Part shown: positions 32,024-39,768 of the stretch, piece after piece | Layout: each line of letters starts with the position of its first letter | Numbering within the stretch: position 1 is the stretch's first letter | Assembly (NCBI RefSeq): GCF_020091585.1 | Contig: NZ_CP083584.1 | Span: forward strand, 1-58,514 | Source of the DNA: Kovacikia minuta CCNUW1 | GTDB taxonomy: Bacteria > Cyanobacteriota > Cyanobacteriia > Leptolyngbyales > Leptolyngbyaceae | Direction of reading: 5' to 3' | Length of the DNA: 58,514 nucleotides | Program-made: the position numbers and the translations under genes | Notes under the pieces: model-generated | What the model saw: the letters and a program-made list of their open reading frames with translations, nothing else | The model's database searches: none | What the model was told of the DNA's origin: nothing

Positions 32024-32986
32024 ATGCAACCACCTCCCAAGAAATTGCTGGATCAGGTGCGGGATGCGATTCGTCTCAAGCACTACGCCTACCGCACAGA
32101 GGAAACCTACGTACAATGGATTCGCCGCTACATCCTGTTCCACAATAAGCGCCATCCCAGGGAGATGGGTAAAGCTGAAATCGAAGCATTTCTGACCCAT
32201 CTAGCCGTCGAGGGGCAGGTCTCCGCTTCAACCCAAAATCAAGCTCTTAGCGCCTTGCTGTTTCTCTATCGGGAAGTGCTCGATCTTGAAGTGGCAGGCA
32301 TCGATGCTGTTCGAGCGAAACGACCTCAGTATGTGCCAACAGTGTTGACCAAACAGGAGGCGATCGCCGTGATTCAGCAGTGTGACGGGGTCTATCAATT
32401 GGTGGTGAAGCTGCTGTACGGGAGTGGCTTGCGCTTGATCGAGGGGTTGCGCTTACGAGTGAAGGATGTTGACTTTGCGCAACAGCAAATTGTGGTCAGA
32501 GATGGCAAAGGTGGCAAGAGTCGTGTGACGATGCTCCCAGCAAGTGTCGCAGCAGAATTACGAGACCACCTGGTGGGTGTCCAACGACAACACCAACGGG
32601 ACTTGAGCCGTGGGTTTGGGGCCGTAAATCTGCCCTTTGCGCTGGAGCGGAAATATCCCAATGCCAATCGGGAATGGCTCTGGCAATACGTGTTTCCATC
32701 CGGTTCAATTGCCAAAGATCCGCGCAGTGGGCTAATGTGTCGGCATCATTTGCATGCAAGTGGAGTACAAAAAGCGGTTAAACAAGCCGCAAGAGCTGTA
32801 AGGCTTACTAAGCGGATTGGCTGTCACACCTTCCGGCACAGCTTTGCCACTCATTTGTTAGAGAACGGGTATGACATCCGCACGATTCAGGAGTTGCTTG
32901 GGCACAAGGACGTTAAGACAACAATGATTTACACTCATGTGTTGAACCGGGGTGGGCGAGGAGTCCAGAGTCCTCTGGATGGGTGA
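32024..32986 (+). CDS. intI: Integron integrase
   Basis: A 320-aa tyrosine recombinase of the IntI group. The N-terminal core-binding domain (residues 1-100: [20 protein letters not shown]) leads to the catalytic domain with Arg in [18 protein letters not shown], the [17 protein letters not shown] box, [10 protein letters not shown] and the nucleophile Y303 in [10 protein letters not shown]. The diagnostic IntI insertion between the second and third catalytic boxes is present ([19 protein letters not shown]), which separates integron integrases from XerC/D. It excises and inserts cassettes by using folded single-stranded attC. It diverges from the array with attI just upstream. Full length and intact, so the array may still be active. 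Confidence 0.95.
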   Translation: MQPPPKKLLDQVRDAIRLKHYAYRTEETYVQWIRRYILFHNKRHPREMGKAEIEAFLTHLAVEGQVSASTQNQALSALLFLYREVLDLEVAGIDAVRAKRPQYVPTVLTKQEAIAVIQQCDGVYQLVVKLLYGSGLRLIEGLRLRVKDVDFAQQQIVVRDGKGGKSRVTMLPASVAAELRDHLVGVQRQHQRDLSRGFGAVNLPFALERKYPNANREWLWQYVFPSGSIAKDPRSGLMCRHHLHASGVQKAVKQAARAVRLTKRIGCHTFRHSFATHLLENGYDIRTIQELLGHKDVKTTMIYTHVLNRGGRGVQSPLDG

Positions 32987-34019
32987 CGATGAATTGGGCA
33001 TCAACGAGTTGCCACTCAACGTGAAGGCTACCAGTTCTTATCTTTCAATTGGCGATCGCTTTTGCCCTATTGCTAACCCAGCAGACTCCCGGCATCGCAA
33101 TGAATATCACAGGGTAAATTCGATCGTGGATTGGTTTAACTTGAGGATAAACTCGCCCGCTGCTCCCAGGTTGTCTAAGTAGGTGGGTGCCATCACCATG
33201 AGGACTTCCAAAATTACTTCGACAACAAGTTTCTGACTGCAAAGGTTCATGGCTATTGCCCTTCTAAAGCGGTGCGCCAACCGGGAAAACTGGGACGAGA
33301 CGTGCATTTGAATCAAACTTAGGTTAATAGTAGAAACCTCCAAGATCGGTTTAATGAGCAGGTTTACGGAAATTTTTTGGGGACAGCACAGCCGTATCCG
33401 TAAGAGCACGAGAGTGGTTTTACAGCTGCAAGGACAAGCGGGAAAGAGTCTGTGTAGACCTGCAAGCCCTCGTTGGCGAAGAACTAGCGCAGCTGCAACG
33501 AGGTGCAATTTAGTCGCATTGAACTGATAAATTTCTTGCACTATTGCCCCCAAGAGCAGAAGCGCCACGAGGGAATGCGGGTTTCAGCCATTAAAAACCC
33601 ATCAAAAGAGGCTATGTACTACTGATTTTCCATTAGTACAGCGTCCAAAATTAGTCCAAACCTGTACTAATCAAGCGTTTCGGCGGTACAGGTCAAATCG
33701 ACTGTTCTCTAAAATCCTGACAGAGAAATCGTTCTGAGCCGATGTTGCACTTTTTTGCCCGTACCTCGGCTCAATCCCTTTTACTACTTCAGTAGAACTT
33801 ATCGATCTCTGTCTATGAATATCTAACCTGGTCAATCATGCCTGGATTGCCACTCTTTCTGATGGATTATGGTGTCCTGCCCACGGCTCAAATGTCGTCA
33901 AACCGCTCAATCTGGTGGAAATTTGATTGCTGAAATTGTTTTCTAGCAAAGGTTCTAGCCGATGTGGTACTTAATTGCCAGGAATGGTGCCATACCTCTT
34001 ATACAGCTATTGTTAAGCC
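32987..34019. other. Degenerate region right of intI
   Basis: About 1 kb without a supported gene. A short coding-like relic near 33520-33610 reads LINFLHYCPQEQKRHE followed by GMRVSAIKNPSKEAMYY and a stop. At about 33958-34000 lies a copy of a 40-bp block (GCCGATGTGGTACTTAATTG...) that recurs at 39172-39212. The stretch looks like debris of an old insertion and may mark one edge of the block up to 39.2 kb. Confidence 0.4.
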
Positions 34020-34184
34020 TTACAGAGTGCGGTAACGAAAGCCGAGGTAGTTTATTTGCTTCAGTGCTTTTATTAGGCTCTCAGCTTCTTCCTCTCTACC
34101 CTCTTTAAGTAATACTTCAAGCTTTTCACGTAGCGCCACATCCACGTGTAGCTGTTCTTTTAGTGCCAGATTGAGTCTTACCAT
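34020..34184 (-). CDS. Small helical protein next to the TIR gene
   Basis: A 54-aa frame starting MVRLNLALKEQLHVDVALRE, with a ribosome site (TTAGG) before the ATG. It is a charged, leucine-rich helix-helix protein (LREKLEVLLKEGREEEAESL) ending in LGFRYRTL. It lies 91 bp downstream of the TIR-CHASE2 gene on the same strand and could be co-transcribed. The family is unknown. Codon pattern and ribosome site support translation. Confidence 0.55.
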   Translation of the reverse strand: MVRLNLALKEQLHVDVALREKLEVLLKEGREEEAESLIKALKQINYLGFRYRTL

Positions 34185-34275
34185 GTTTTACCTAACAACG
34201 TAACTGTGTTAGCTCCGTATATTAGCCTATGACGGGTTGGCTTAGTTTAACCCCGACGAGCGACCATCATCTGTT

Positions 34276-37200
34276 TCAACCGTCCTTATTTCCCCTTGGT
34301 CTCCTGATCCAGTGGGTTGCCGCAACTGTCATCCTAGCAGCAGTGACAAATATGATCGCAGATGGCACCAGGGGCAACCAGACCCCGTTTAACACAAACA
34401 TCTCATAACAGACTAGGCAGAGCACTCCAGTCAGCCCCGCACCCACTATGATAAGGAGTCGCGGACGCTGAATCGCCCAGACAATTGCCCCACCCGCCAT
34501 AGCCCAGCCCAAAATCCACAAGCAGTCGCCCCAGAACGGTAACCACCAGATCAACGGTCGTCCGTCCAGCACCGCACTGATTAACTGGCTCACCATTTGT
34601 GCCTGGATTACGACTCCCGGCAACTCACCCACGGCGGTGAGGGAATAGTCATTCACACTGTTGCGGGAAGTGAACCCAACGATCACGATGCGATCGCGGA
34701 TTTTGGCACTTGGTGCCTTGTCTGCCAGTACATCCCGCAAAGACACCCGTTCTAGAAAGTGGTTGGCTTTGCCTTGGTAGAAACGGAAGTTTAAGAGTAT
34801 TTGGTAACCACTCGTATTAATACCCTGATAGCCACCGGAGTAGGGATAGAGGCGTGGGAAAGGAGTATCGCCCAATTTCAGGGTTTGAACCAGGGTACCA
34901 TCGGGCGTAAATGGTTCCCGATAGGATTTTCCCTGGGATTCGAGATACTGGCGGGCGATCATCAGGCTGAAGGAGCGATCGGTTGGACAAAAAGGGGGCG
35001 TGGGTGTATCAACCAGAAGTTGGCGACGCACCACATCTCCTGGCTTGTCAAAGGTCAGATCACTGAAGCCCAATCGTTGATCGAACTGTCCAGGAGATAG
35101 CTCCGGCGGGGGGTTAGTCCCTTCTTGCTGGCCTGTACTGAGTTCGCAGGTAACAATGAAGTTTTGATCCTGCTGAAAGTGCCGGATCAGACCGGGCTGA
35201 TCGGTATTAAAGTCGCGATACATATCCAGAGCAATCACCCGCGGTTGTGCCTGTTGCAATTTATCCAACAGAAGCGTCAGGGAAGGTTCCGGCAGGCTAC
35301 TGCCCCGCACACCTACGGGATGCAGTTTGTTTTGGGTCTTGATATCCGTATCGTCAATGGCTACTAACAGTAGGCGATCGTCCCTCGCCTCATTGGGCTT
35401 GGAGCGCATGAATTGATCATAGACGGCTAATTCTAGGGGTTGCAGCCAGCCCATGAAGCGGGCGGTAATTACCAGAAAACCCATGCCCAGGCTGGTCAGC
35501 ATGGCTATTAAAAGCTTGGGCTTGCGTAGGGGGGCGTAGTAGCTGATGCGAATGTATTGCCGTTGCAGATCGGTTGGTTGGGGTTGTTTGTTTTCTCCCA
35601 GCTTGAGCCATTCCCTGGCATCGATGAGTTCCTTACCCCGCAACAAAAAGCCTGGGTCCTGCCCCTCTTTTTGCCATTCCAGTGATCGCACCAGCAGGCG
35701 CGTGTGCTGCTGTACATGATACTGATCCGTATCTAAGATCCGCACCAGGTTACCGAAATTAATCAGAAAATCTCCATTGTGGCGATTAAAGTCAATCGAA
35801 GAAGTTCCCACCAGACCAGGGGGAGGATCGATCGTCGGAGTGGTGTGATACAGAATGGTGACGATGCGCTTATTCAGCTTGCGGGCATATTGGATCTCTT
35901 CTATACAGGAGGATGAGTTGACTGAACTGGGGGAGAGCACAAACACAAAGTTGTTCGACATCTCAACTCCCTGGAAGACCTCCTGCTGAGAATCCACATC
36001 CGAGGCAATGTTTTCCTGGTCAAACCAGGTGGATTTACCCTGGTTTTGCAAGGCATCGTTGAGGCGACGGGCAAAGTCTGCATCGACGGCGGAATAGGAA
36101 ATAAACACATCCAACGATCGCCCAGGAGGAATCTGGGAACTCATCTGGATGAATTCTCTTTGTAGGGCGGTGGGTAAGTAATTGATGTTTAACTTTGCCA
36201 CCCTAAGCCAGGCTTCGGCAGATTGCAGGTTGTATCCTCGTAGCAGCAAACTGGGGTTGCGGTTCTGTCGCTCCCATTTCAGTGCCTTTGTCAGCAGTAG
36301 TTTATGTTGCTCAAAATAGATAGCGTTGTATCGCAGGGTCCGGATCAACTGATTTTCATCCTGACTGTAGTCTGCTTCGGTCAGGTTGTCCGCCAGGTTG
36401 ATAAACTGTAACCCCTGTAAAGCGGCAGGTAGTTGGGAAGGCTCGGCTCTCTCAATCAGGATGGGAATAATGCGCTTGTTTAGCGATAGAGCATACTCAA
36501 TTTCATGCTGACAGTAGGACGATCGTAGGGAATGGGACGATATTAGGTAAACAATATTATCCGCTTCCTCAATTCCGTGGTCGATCACCTCCTGAAACGT
36601 AGCCGCCGCCTGAATATCGGTTTTATTGGTCCAAACAGTAAATGCCTCCCGGATGAGACTGCGACGAATTTGTTCAAAAACTTTCCGGTCTTCCTCCGCA
36701 TAACAAAGGAAGACTTGGGTCATTAGGTTGTTGGCGTTTTTGATACTTTCTGTGATGTATTCACAGTGCAAATCTGTGGGGAAACAGGGAGACTGTTCAT
36801 CCTTAAACGTTGTTTTTAACCAGTCTTCTGCGACACGGCACTCCTCTTCTGTTGGCAAATAGTGGAACTGTTGCCGCTGCTGCTGCCACTCTAATGCCCG
36901 CACCAAGAAATAGGTATGCTTTTTTACATAATCCTGGTGTCGCTCGAACAAAGCAATCAATTTCGGGAGGGAATCTTCAAAGTCATCCACTCCCTCCCGA
37001 CAAAAGACCCAGTTAATTTTGGCAATATCAGGGTGTATATTAGCAAAGCTAGTATGCAAGCCTTTTGCCTGGTAAGTCTCCCAAGCGACTGTATCTCCCT
37101 GGAGGTTGCGAGTTTGCCAGACCTCCTGGCTGATCTGCTCCACGTGCAAAACGGGAATGATGCGTTTGTTATAGCGGAGCGCTAATTCGATTTCCTTTAA

Positions 37201-37425
37201 GCAGTAGGGAGAGTTGACCGAATGGGGCGAAATGATGAATACAAAGTTGTCTGTCTTGGCAATTCCATCGTCAATCTGGTTCTGGTAGTCTACAGCTAGC
37301 GGGATATCATTCTGATCAAACCAGACCTTGATGCCCTGCTCCAGTAACCGCTGTTGCAGCTTGATGGCAAAGTCTTTGCTATCGACGCGACCATAGGAGA
37401 TGAAAGCATCCTGAAAATCGTGCAT
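34276..37425 (-). CDS. Triple-TIR protein with CHASE2 sensor and membrane anchor
   Basis: A 1,049-aa protein. Three TIR domains follow each other: about residues 5-130 (DAFISYGRVDS...SPHSVNSPYCLKEIELAL), 235-360 (QVFLCYAEEDRK...SSHSLRSSYCQHEIEYAL) and 435-560 (DVFISYSAVDADFA...SPSSVNSSSCIEEIQYAR). Each keeps the C-x2-E of the NAD-cleaving active site. A repeated linker (LLxRxLEWQxxxxDPxxLLRGxxLxxAxxWL) separates them. After one TM helix (about 650-670) comes a CHASE2 sensor domain (VYDQFMRSKPNEARDDRLLL...), then about three C-terminal TM helices. CHASE2 senses signals outside the membrane, so the TIRs may be released or activated inside. TIRs in bacteria serve in NAD depletion or cyclic-ADPR signalling. 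Confidence 0.9.
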   Translation of the reverse strand: MHDFQDAFISYGRVDSKDFAIKLQQRLLEQGIKVWFDQNDIPLAVDYQNQIDDGIAKTDNFVFIISPHSVNSPYCLKEIELALRYNKRIIPVLHVEQISQEVWQTRNLQGDTVAWETYQAKGLHTSFANIHPDIAKINWVFCREGVDDFEDSLPKLIALFERHQDYVKKHTYFLVRALEWQQQRQQFHYLPTEEECRVAEDWLKTTFKDEQSPCFPTDLHCEYITESIKNANNLMTQVFLCYAEEDRKVFEQIRRSLIREAFTVWTNKTDIQAAATFQEVIDHGIEEADNIVYLISSHSLRSSYCQHEIEYALSLNKRIIPILIERAEPSQLPAALQGLQFINLADNLTEADYSQDENQLIRTLRYNAIYFEQHKLLLTKALKWERQNRNPSLLLRGYNLQSAEAWLRVAKLNINYLPTALQREFIQMSSQIPPGRSLDVFISYSAVDADFARRLNDALQNQGKSTWFDQENIASDVDSQQEVFQGVEMSNNFVFVLSPSSVNSSSCIEEIQYARKLNKRIVTILYHTTPTIDPPPGLVGTSSIDFNRHNGDFLINFGNLVRILDTDQYHVQQHTRLLVRSLEWQKEGQDPGFLLRGKELIDAREWLKLGENKQPQPTDLQRQYIRISYYAPLRKPKLLIAMLTSLGMGFLVITARFMGWLQPLELAVYDQFMRSKPNEARDDRLLLVAIDDTDIKTQNKLHPVGVRGSSLPEPSLTLLLDKLQQAQPRVIALDMYRDFNTDQPGLIRHFQQDQNFIVTCELSTGQQEGTNPPPELSPGQFDQRLGFSDLTFDKPGDVVRRQLLVDTPTPPFCPTDRSFSLMIARQYLESQGKSYREPFTPDGTLVQTLKLGDTPFPRLYPYSGGYQGINTSGYQILLNFRFYQGKANHFLERVSLRDVLADKAPSAKIRDRIVIVGFTSRNSVNDYSLTAVGELPGVVIQAQMVSQLISAVLDGRPLIWWLPFWGDCLWILGWAMAGGAIVWAIQRPRLLIIVGAGLTGVLCLVCYEMFVLNGVWLPLVPSAIIFVTAARMTVAATHWIRRPRGNKDG

Positions 37426-37472
37426 GTCTAAGGATGATTTGAAGAATTGTCGAAAAATATATCATTCGATCT

Positions 37473-38321
37473 ATGAGTTCTCGAGAATCAAGAGCCTGGC
37501 AGCGAATAATTTGCTACACGTTGATAGGTGTGTTGACTGGAGCAGTTGTGAATGGAGCGATCTCCCCCGCTCCGGCTCAGGCACAATCTATTCTTGATCG
37601 GCTGCGCCTACTCATCTTCCCCCCAACAGATCGGGGTTCGGCATCGAACCGTCACAGGGCTGCTGGGGCACGGATTCGGGGAAAATGCAGTGCTAACAAT
37701 AGCGAGTCAGGGATGAAAGACATCGTTGCCCTTATTCCCAAGGACAACATCGGCAGGACGATCACCGCCAACCCTACCTTCTGGTTCTACATCCCCACCT
37801 TCTGGTCTCAGGCTTCAGAATCCTCCATATCTGACAAGCCGAGCCAGATTAAAACAGGTGAGTTTATGCTGCTGAATGACCGGGGAGAGGCGGTGCTGAA
37901 ACAACCCATCACGGTAAAGTTGGCAGACCAGGCGGGGTTTTCCCGCTTCACGTTACCCACCGATCCATCGCTGTGGGTGTCTGGCAAGTCGCTGGAGGTG
38001 GGCAAACGGTACAACTGGTTTTTTTCGATCGTGTGTGATGCCAACCAACCCGCCACCAATCCTACGGTCGAAGGGTGGGTAGAACGGCTGGAAGCCCCTG
38101 CCAATTTGAAGACGCAATTGCAACAGGTTGCCCCAGCCAATCGCTATACCGTTTATGTTCAGAATGGGGATTGGTTTGAGAGCATCACCCTGCTAGCTGA
38201 GAACCGCCAAACTGCCAGCGAAAGTTGGTCAGAGGTGCTGAAGGAGTTAGGGCTTACCAAAACTGTGAATGCACCGATTTTTGTCATCGAACCCACCAAA
38301 TCAAAACAATTAATCCCTTAA
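37473..38321 (+). CDS. DUF928 exported protein
   Basis: A 282-aa protein with an N-terminal hydrophobic signal (about residues 12-35, ending near APAQAQ) and the cyanobacterial DUF928 pattern: MKDIVALIPKDNIGRTITANPTFWFYIP, later the strand pair ANRYTVYVQNGDWFESITLL, then ESWSEVLKELGL. It is predicted to act in the periplasm or cell surface. It diverges from the triple-TIR-CHASE2 gene across a 47-bp gap, so the two start regions overlap and may be coregulated. As the CHASE2 part also faces outside, DUF928 may act as the ligand-binding partner; this is inference. Confidence 0.85.
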   Translation: MSSRESRAWQRIICYTLIGVLTGAVVNGAISPAPAQAQSILDRLRLLIFPPTDRGSASNRHRAAGARIRGKCSANNSESGMKDIVALIPKDNIGRTITANPTFWFYIPTFWSQASESSISDKPSQIKTGEFMLLNDRGEAVLKQPITVKLADQAGFSRFTLPTDPSLWVSGKSLEVGKRYNWFFSIVCDANQPATNPTVEGWVERLEAPANLKTQLQQVAPANRYTVYVQNGDWFESITLLAENRQTASESWSEVLKELGLTKTVNAPIFVIEPTKSKQLIP

Positions 38322-38484
38322 GTTATCCAAGGCTACTTTGGTCAGGTAGATGAGGACAGAGCCAATGGCTGAAATGTCGATTATGATAAGCTTCTTAAAC
38401 CGCCCTCACCCCCACCCCTTTCTCAGAGCGGCAGAGCAGCTTTTGAGCCAAAGGTTCTGTTTGAAGTCCCTTAGCCCTTTGTTA

Positions 38485-38552
38485 CCCTTGTACAGCAGTT
38501 AGACTAAGTCAGGCAGTCGCCTGTCCGGCTTAGTCTAACTGCTGTACAAGGG
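38485..38552. repeat. Perfect 24-bp-arm inverted repeat
   Basis: CCCTTGTACAGCAGTTAGAC... (24 nt, 38485-38508) is exactly complementary to 38529-38552. The 20-nt spacer contains its own AGGC...GCCT mini-hairpin. It is too perfect and lacks a T-run, so it is more likely a palindromic mobile repeat than a terminator. It sits between the DUF928 gene and the Tn3 relic. Confidence 0.6.
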
Positions 38553-38749
38553 GTTAAGTTGATGTAACTAAGCAGCAACAATGGCGCGCTTTGCAAATGA
38601 AAGTTGTTTTCTGCCAACACCGAAAACTGCTGCCAATTCAAGCTTTCAGTCTGCTTCAATCGTTAACCTTGAACCATTGACCAAGCGAGCTTAAAGGTTA
38701 GAACGATTTACTGAAGCTGCTTGCATCGTTTGCGCCATTGATTTGCTAA

Positions 38750-39121
38750 TTGCGCCAGTTCATTTGCTCAATCACAGCAACCAATAAAAGTGAGTCCTTC
38801 AATGGATTTTTGAAGTGGTTAGCCTTTGGTGGCGAAGGAGTGATTTCTACTAACAATCGGGATGAACAGCGCAAACTGGTGAAATACAACCACTTGGTCG
38901 CGAACTGTTTGATCTTTTACAACGTTTTTGAGATCAGCCGCATTCTCCATGAACTCATGCAAGAGGGAGTGAAGATCGAACCTGAAACCATCGCAGCGCT
39001 CAGTCCCTATTGGACGCAGCACATTAATCGGTTTGGTCGTTATAGTTTGGACATGGACCGTTGCCCTCCTCCCATTGACTTTGGCATCCCTGTCGTCTCT
39101 CAAAAGTCATCCAAGCAATGA
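38750..39121 (+). pseudogene. Tn3-family transposase, C-terminal fragment
   Basis: About 120 codons match the end of Tn3-family TnpA: FNGFLKWLAFGGEGVISTNN, then DEQRKLVKYNHLVANCLIFYNVFEI and ALSPYWTQHINRFGRYSLDM. Complete TnpA proteins are near 1,000 residues; only the last tenth remains and there is no plausible start, so it is a relic. Sequences with CGTCTCTCAAAAG around 39136, just past its end, resemble a Tn3-type terminal repeat. It shows that a Tn3-type element once reached this point. Confidence 0.8.
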
Positions 39122-39175
39122 TTTTTTGGAAAAACCGTCTCTCAAAAGTGCTGCTTAGTAAGCGTTTCAGCCGAT

Positions 39176-39523
39176 GTGGTACTTAATTGCCAGGAACGGT
39201 GTCATACCCCTGCTACCGCTGCTGTCCTGACACCCAATGACCTGCTTTACAGTGGCGGGCTTCAGGGTTACCTCGATGCTTTTCAAGGCGAAGCGCTCGC
39301 ACCAGCTGAAGGGGTGACAGACCCAACGGTTTTGACCCAGATTTGGCAGCAAGTCTTATCCACTTCCAGCCCATCAGCATGGTTAGGAACCTTGCCAATC
39401 AATGGAACTTTGCTGGCACTAACCGCCCAGGAAGGGGTCATTGAAGCGAAGCTGTCACGAAGTGCAATTAGGCTGAAAACATTACAGGACAAGGGATCGA
39501 GAACAGATCTCTTGTACTATTAA
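39176..39523 (+). CDS. Unrecognised frame in transposon debris
   Basis: A 115-codon open frame starting in the repeated block also found at about 33958. The later part (SGGLQGYLDAFQGEALAPAE..., LSRSAIRLKTLQDKGSRTDL) looks like protein, but the first 15 residues read through the repeat, and no ribosome site is seen. It is either a short gene or the end of a longer gene cut by an insertion. Confidence 0.3.
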   Translation: MVLNCQERCHTPATAAVLTPNDLLYSGGLQGYLDAFQGEALAPAEGVTDPTVLTQIWQQVLSTSSPSAWLGTLPINGTLLALTAQEGVIEAKLSRSAIRLKTLQDKGSRTDLLYY

Positions 39524-39570
39524 CCCGGCAGCTTTTGTTCCTACATATTTTGGAATTGCGCCATGATTGC

Positions 39571-39650
39571 GTAGGGTGCCGTTAGCGACAGCGTAACGCA
39601 CCGAGGCGTGGGTTAGCGGTGCGTTACGGCGATGCCTAACAGCACCCTAC
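39571..39650. repeat. Palindromic repeat, same family as the hsdS insertion
   Basis: The 80-bp element opens GTAGGGTGC and closes GCACCCTAC, with inner blocks GTTAGCGACAGCGTAAC and GGTTAGCGGTGCGTTAC. It aligns with 12409-12475 over CGTAGG(A/G)TG..GTTAGCG..AGCGTAAC. It sits in intergenic DNA between debris and the giant propeller gene, so here it breaks nothing. Confidence 0.7.
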
Positions 39651-39768
39651 AGCTCATGCTAGATCAAATATTGCCAGGTTAATAAAAATTGTGTTACGTC
39701 CTTCAAATTGCCTCTATTGGTTAACGAATTTGCATCGTTTCGGGCTTCGGATTAGCGCTAATTGCATC

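Larger units (their letters stand above)
24571..32986 (-). mobile_element. Complete integron: intI, attI and five cassettes
   Basis: An integron-type tyrosine recombinase gene (32024-32986, plus strand) diverges from a run of genes all on the minus strand. The genes are separated by five attC-like sites (83-89 nt) and preceded by an attI-type core at 31806. Predicted cassettes by recombination point are 29752-31811 (R-M), 28484-29751 (unknown protein plus toxin-antitoxin), 25988-28483 (OLD-like ATPase), 25168-25987 (four-TM protein) and 24577-25167 (small membrane protein). All five attC sites have one unpaired G in the L'' arm on the cassette strand, the classic extrahelical base that lets IntI choose the bottom strand. 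Every cassette gene reads away from attI, as expected. Confidence 0.85.

Noticed and set aside
33107-33568. 153-codon minus-strand frame right of intI
   Set aside because: Composition is unlike its neighbours, with no ribosome site, and the plus strand shows a competing coding-like relic.
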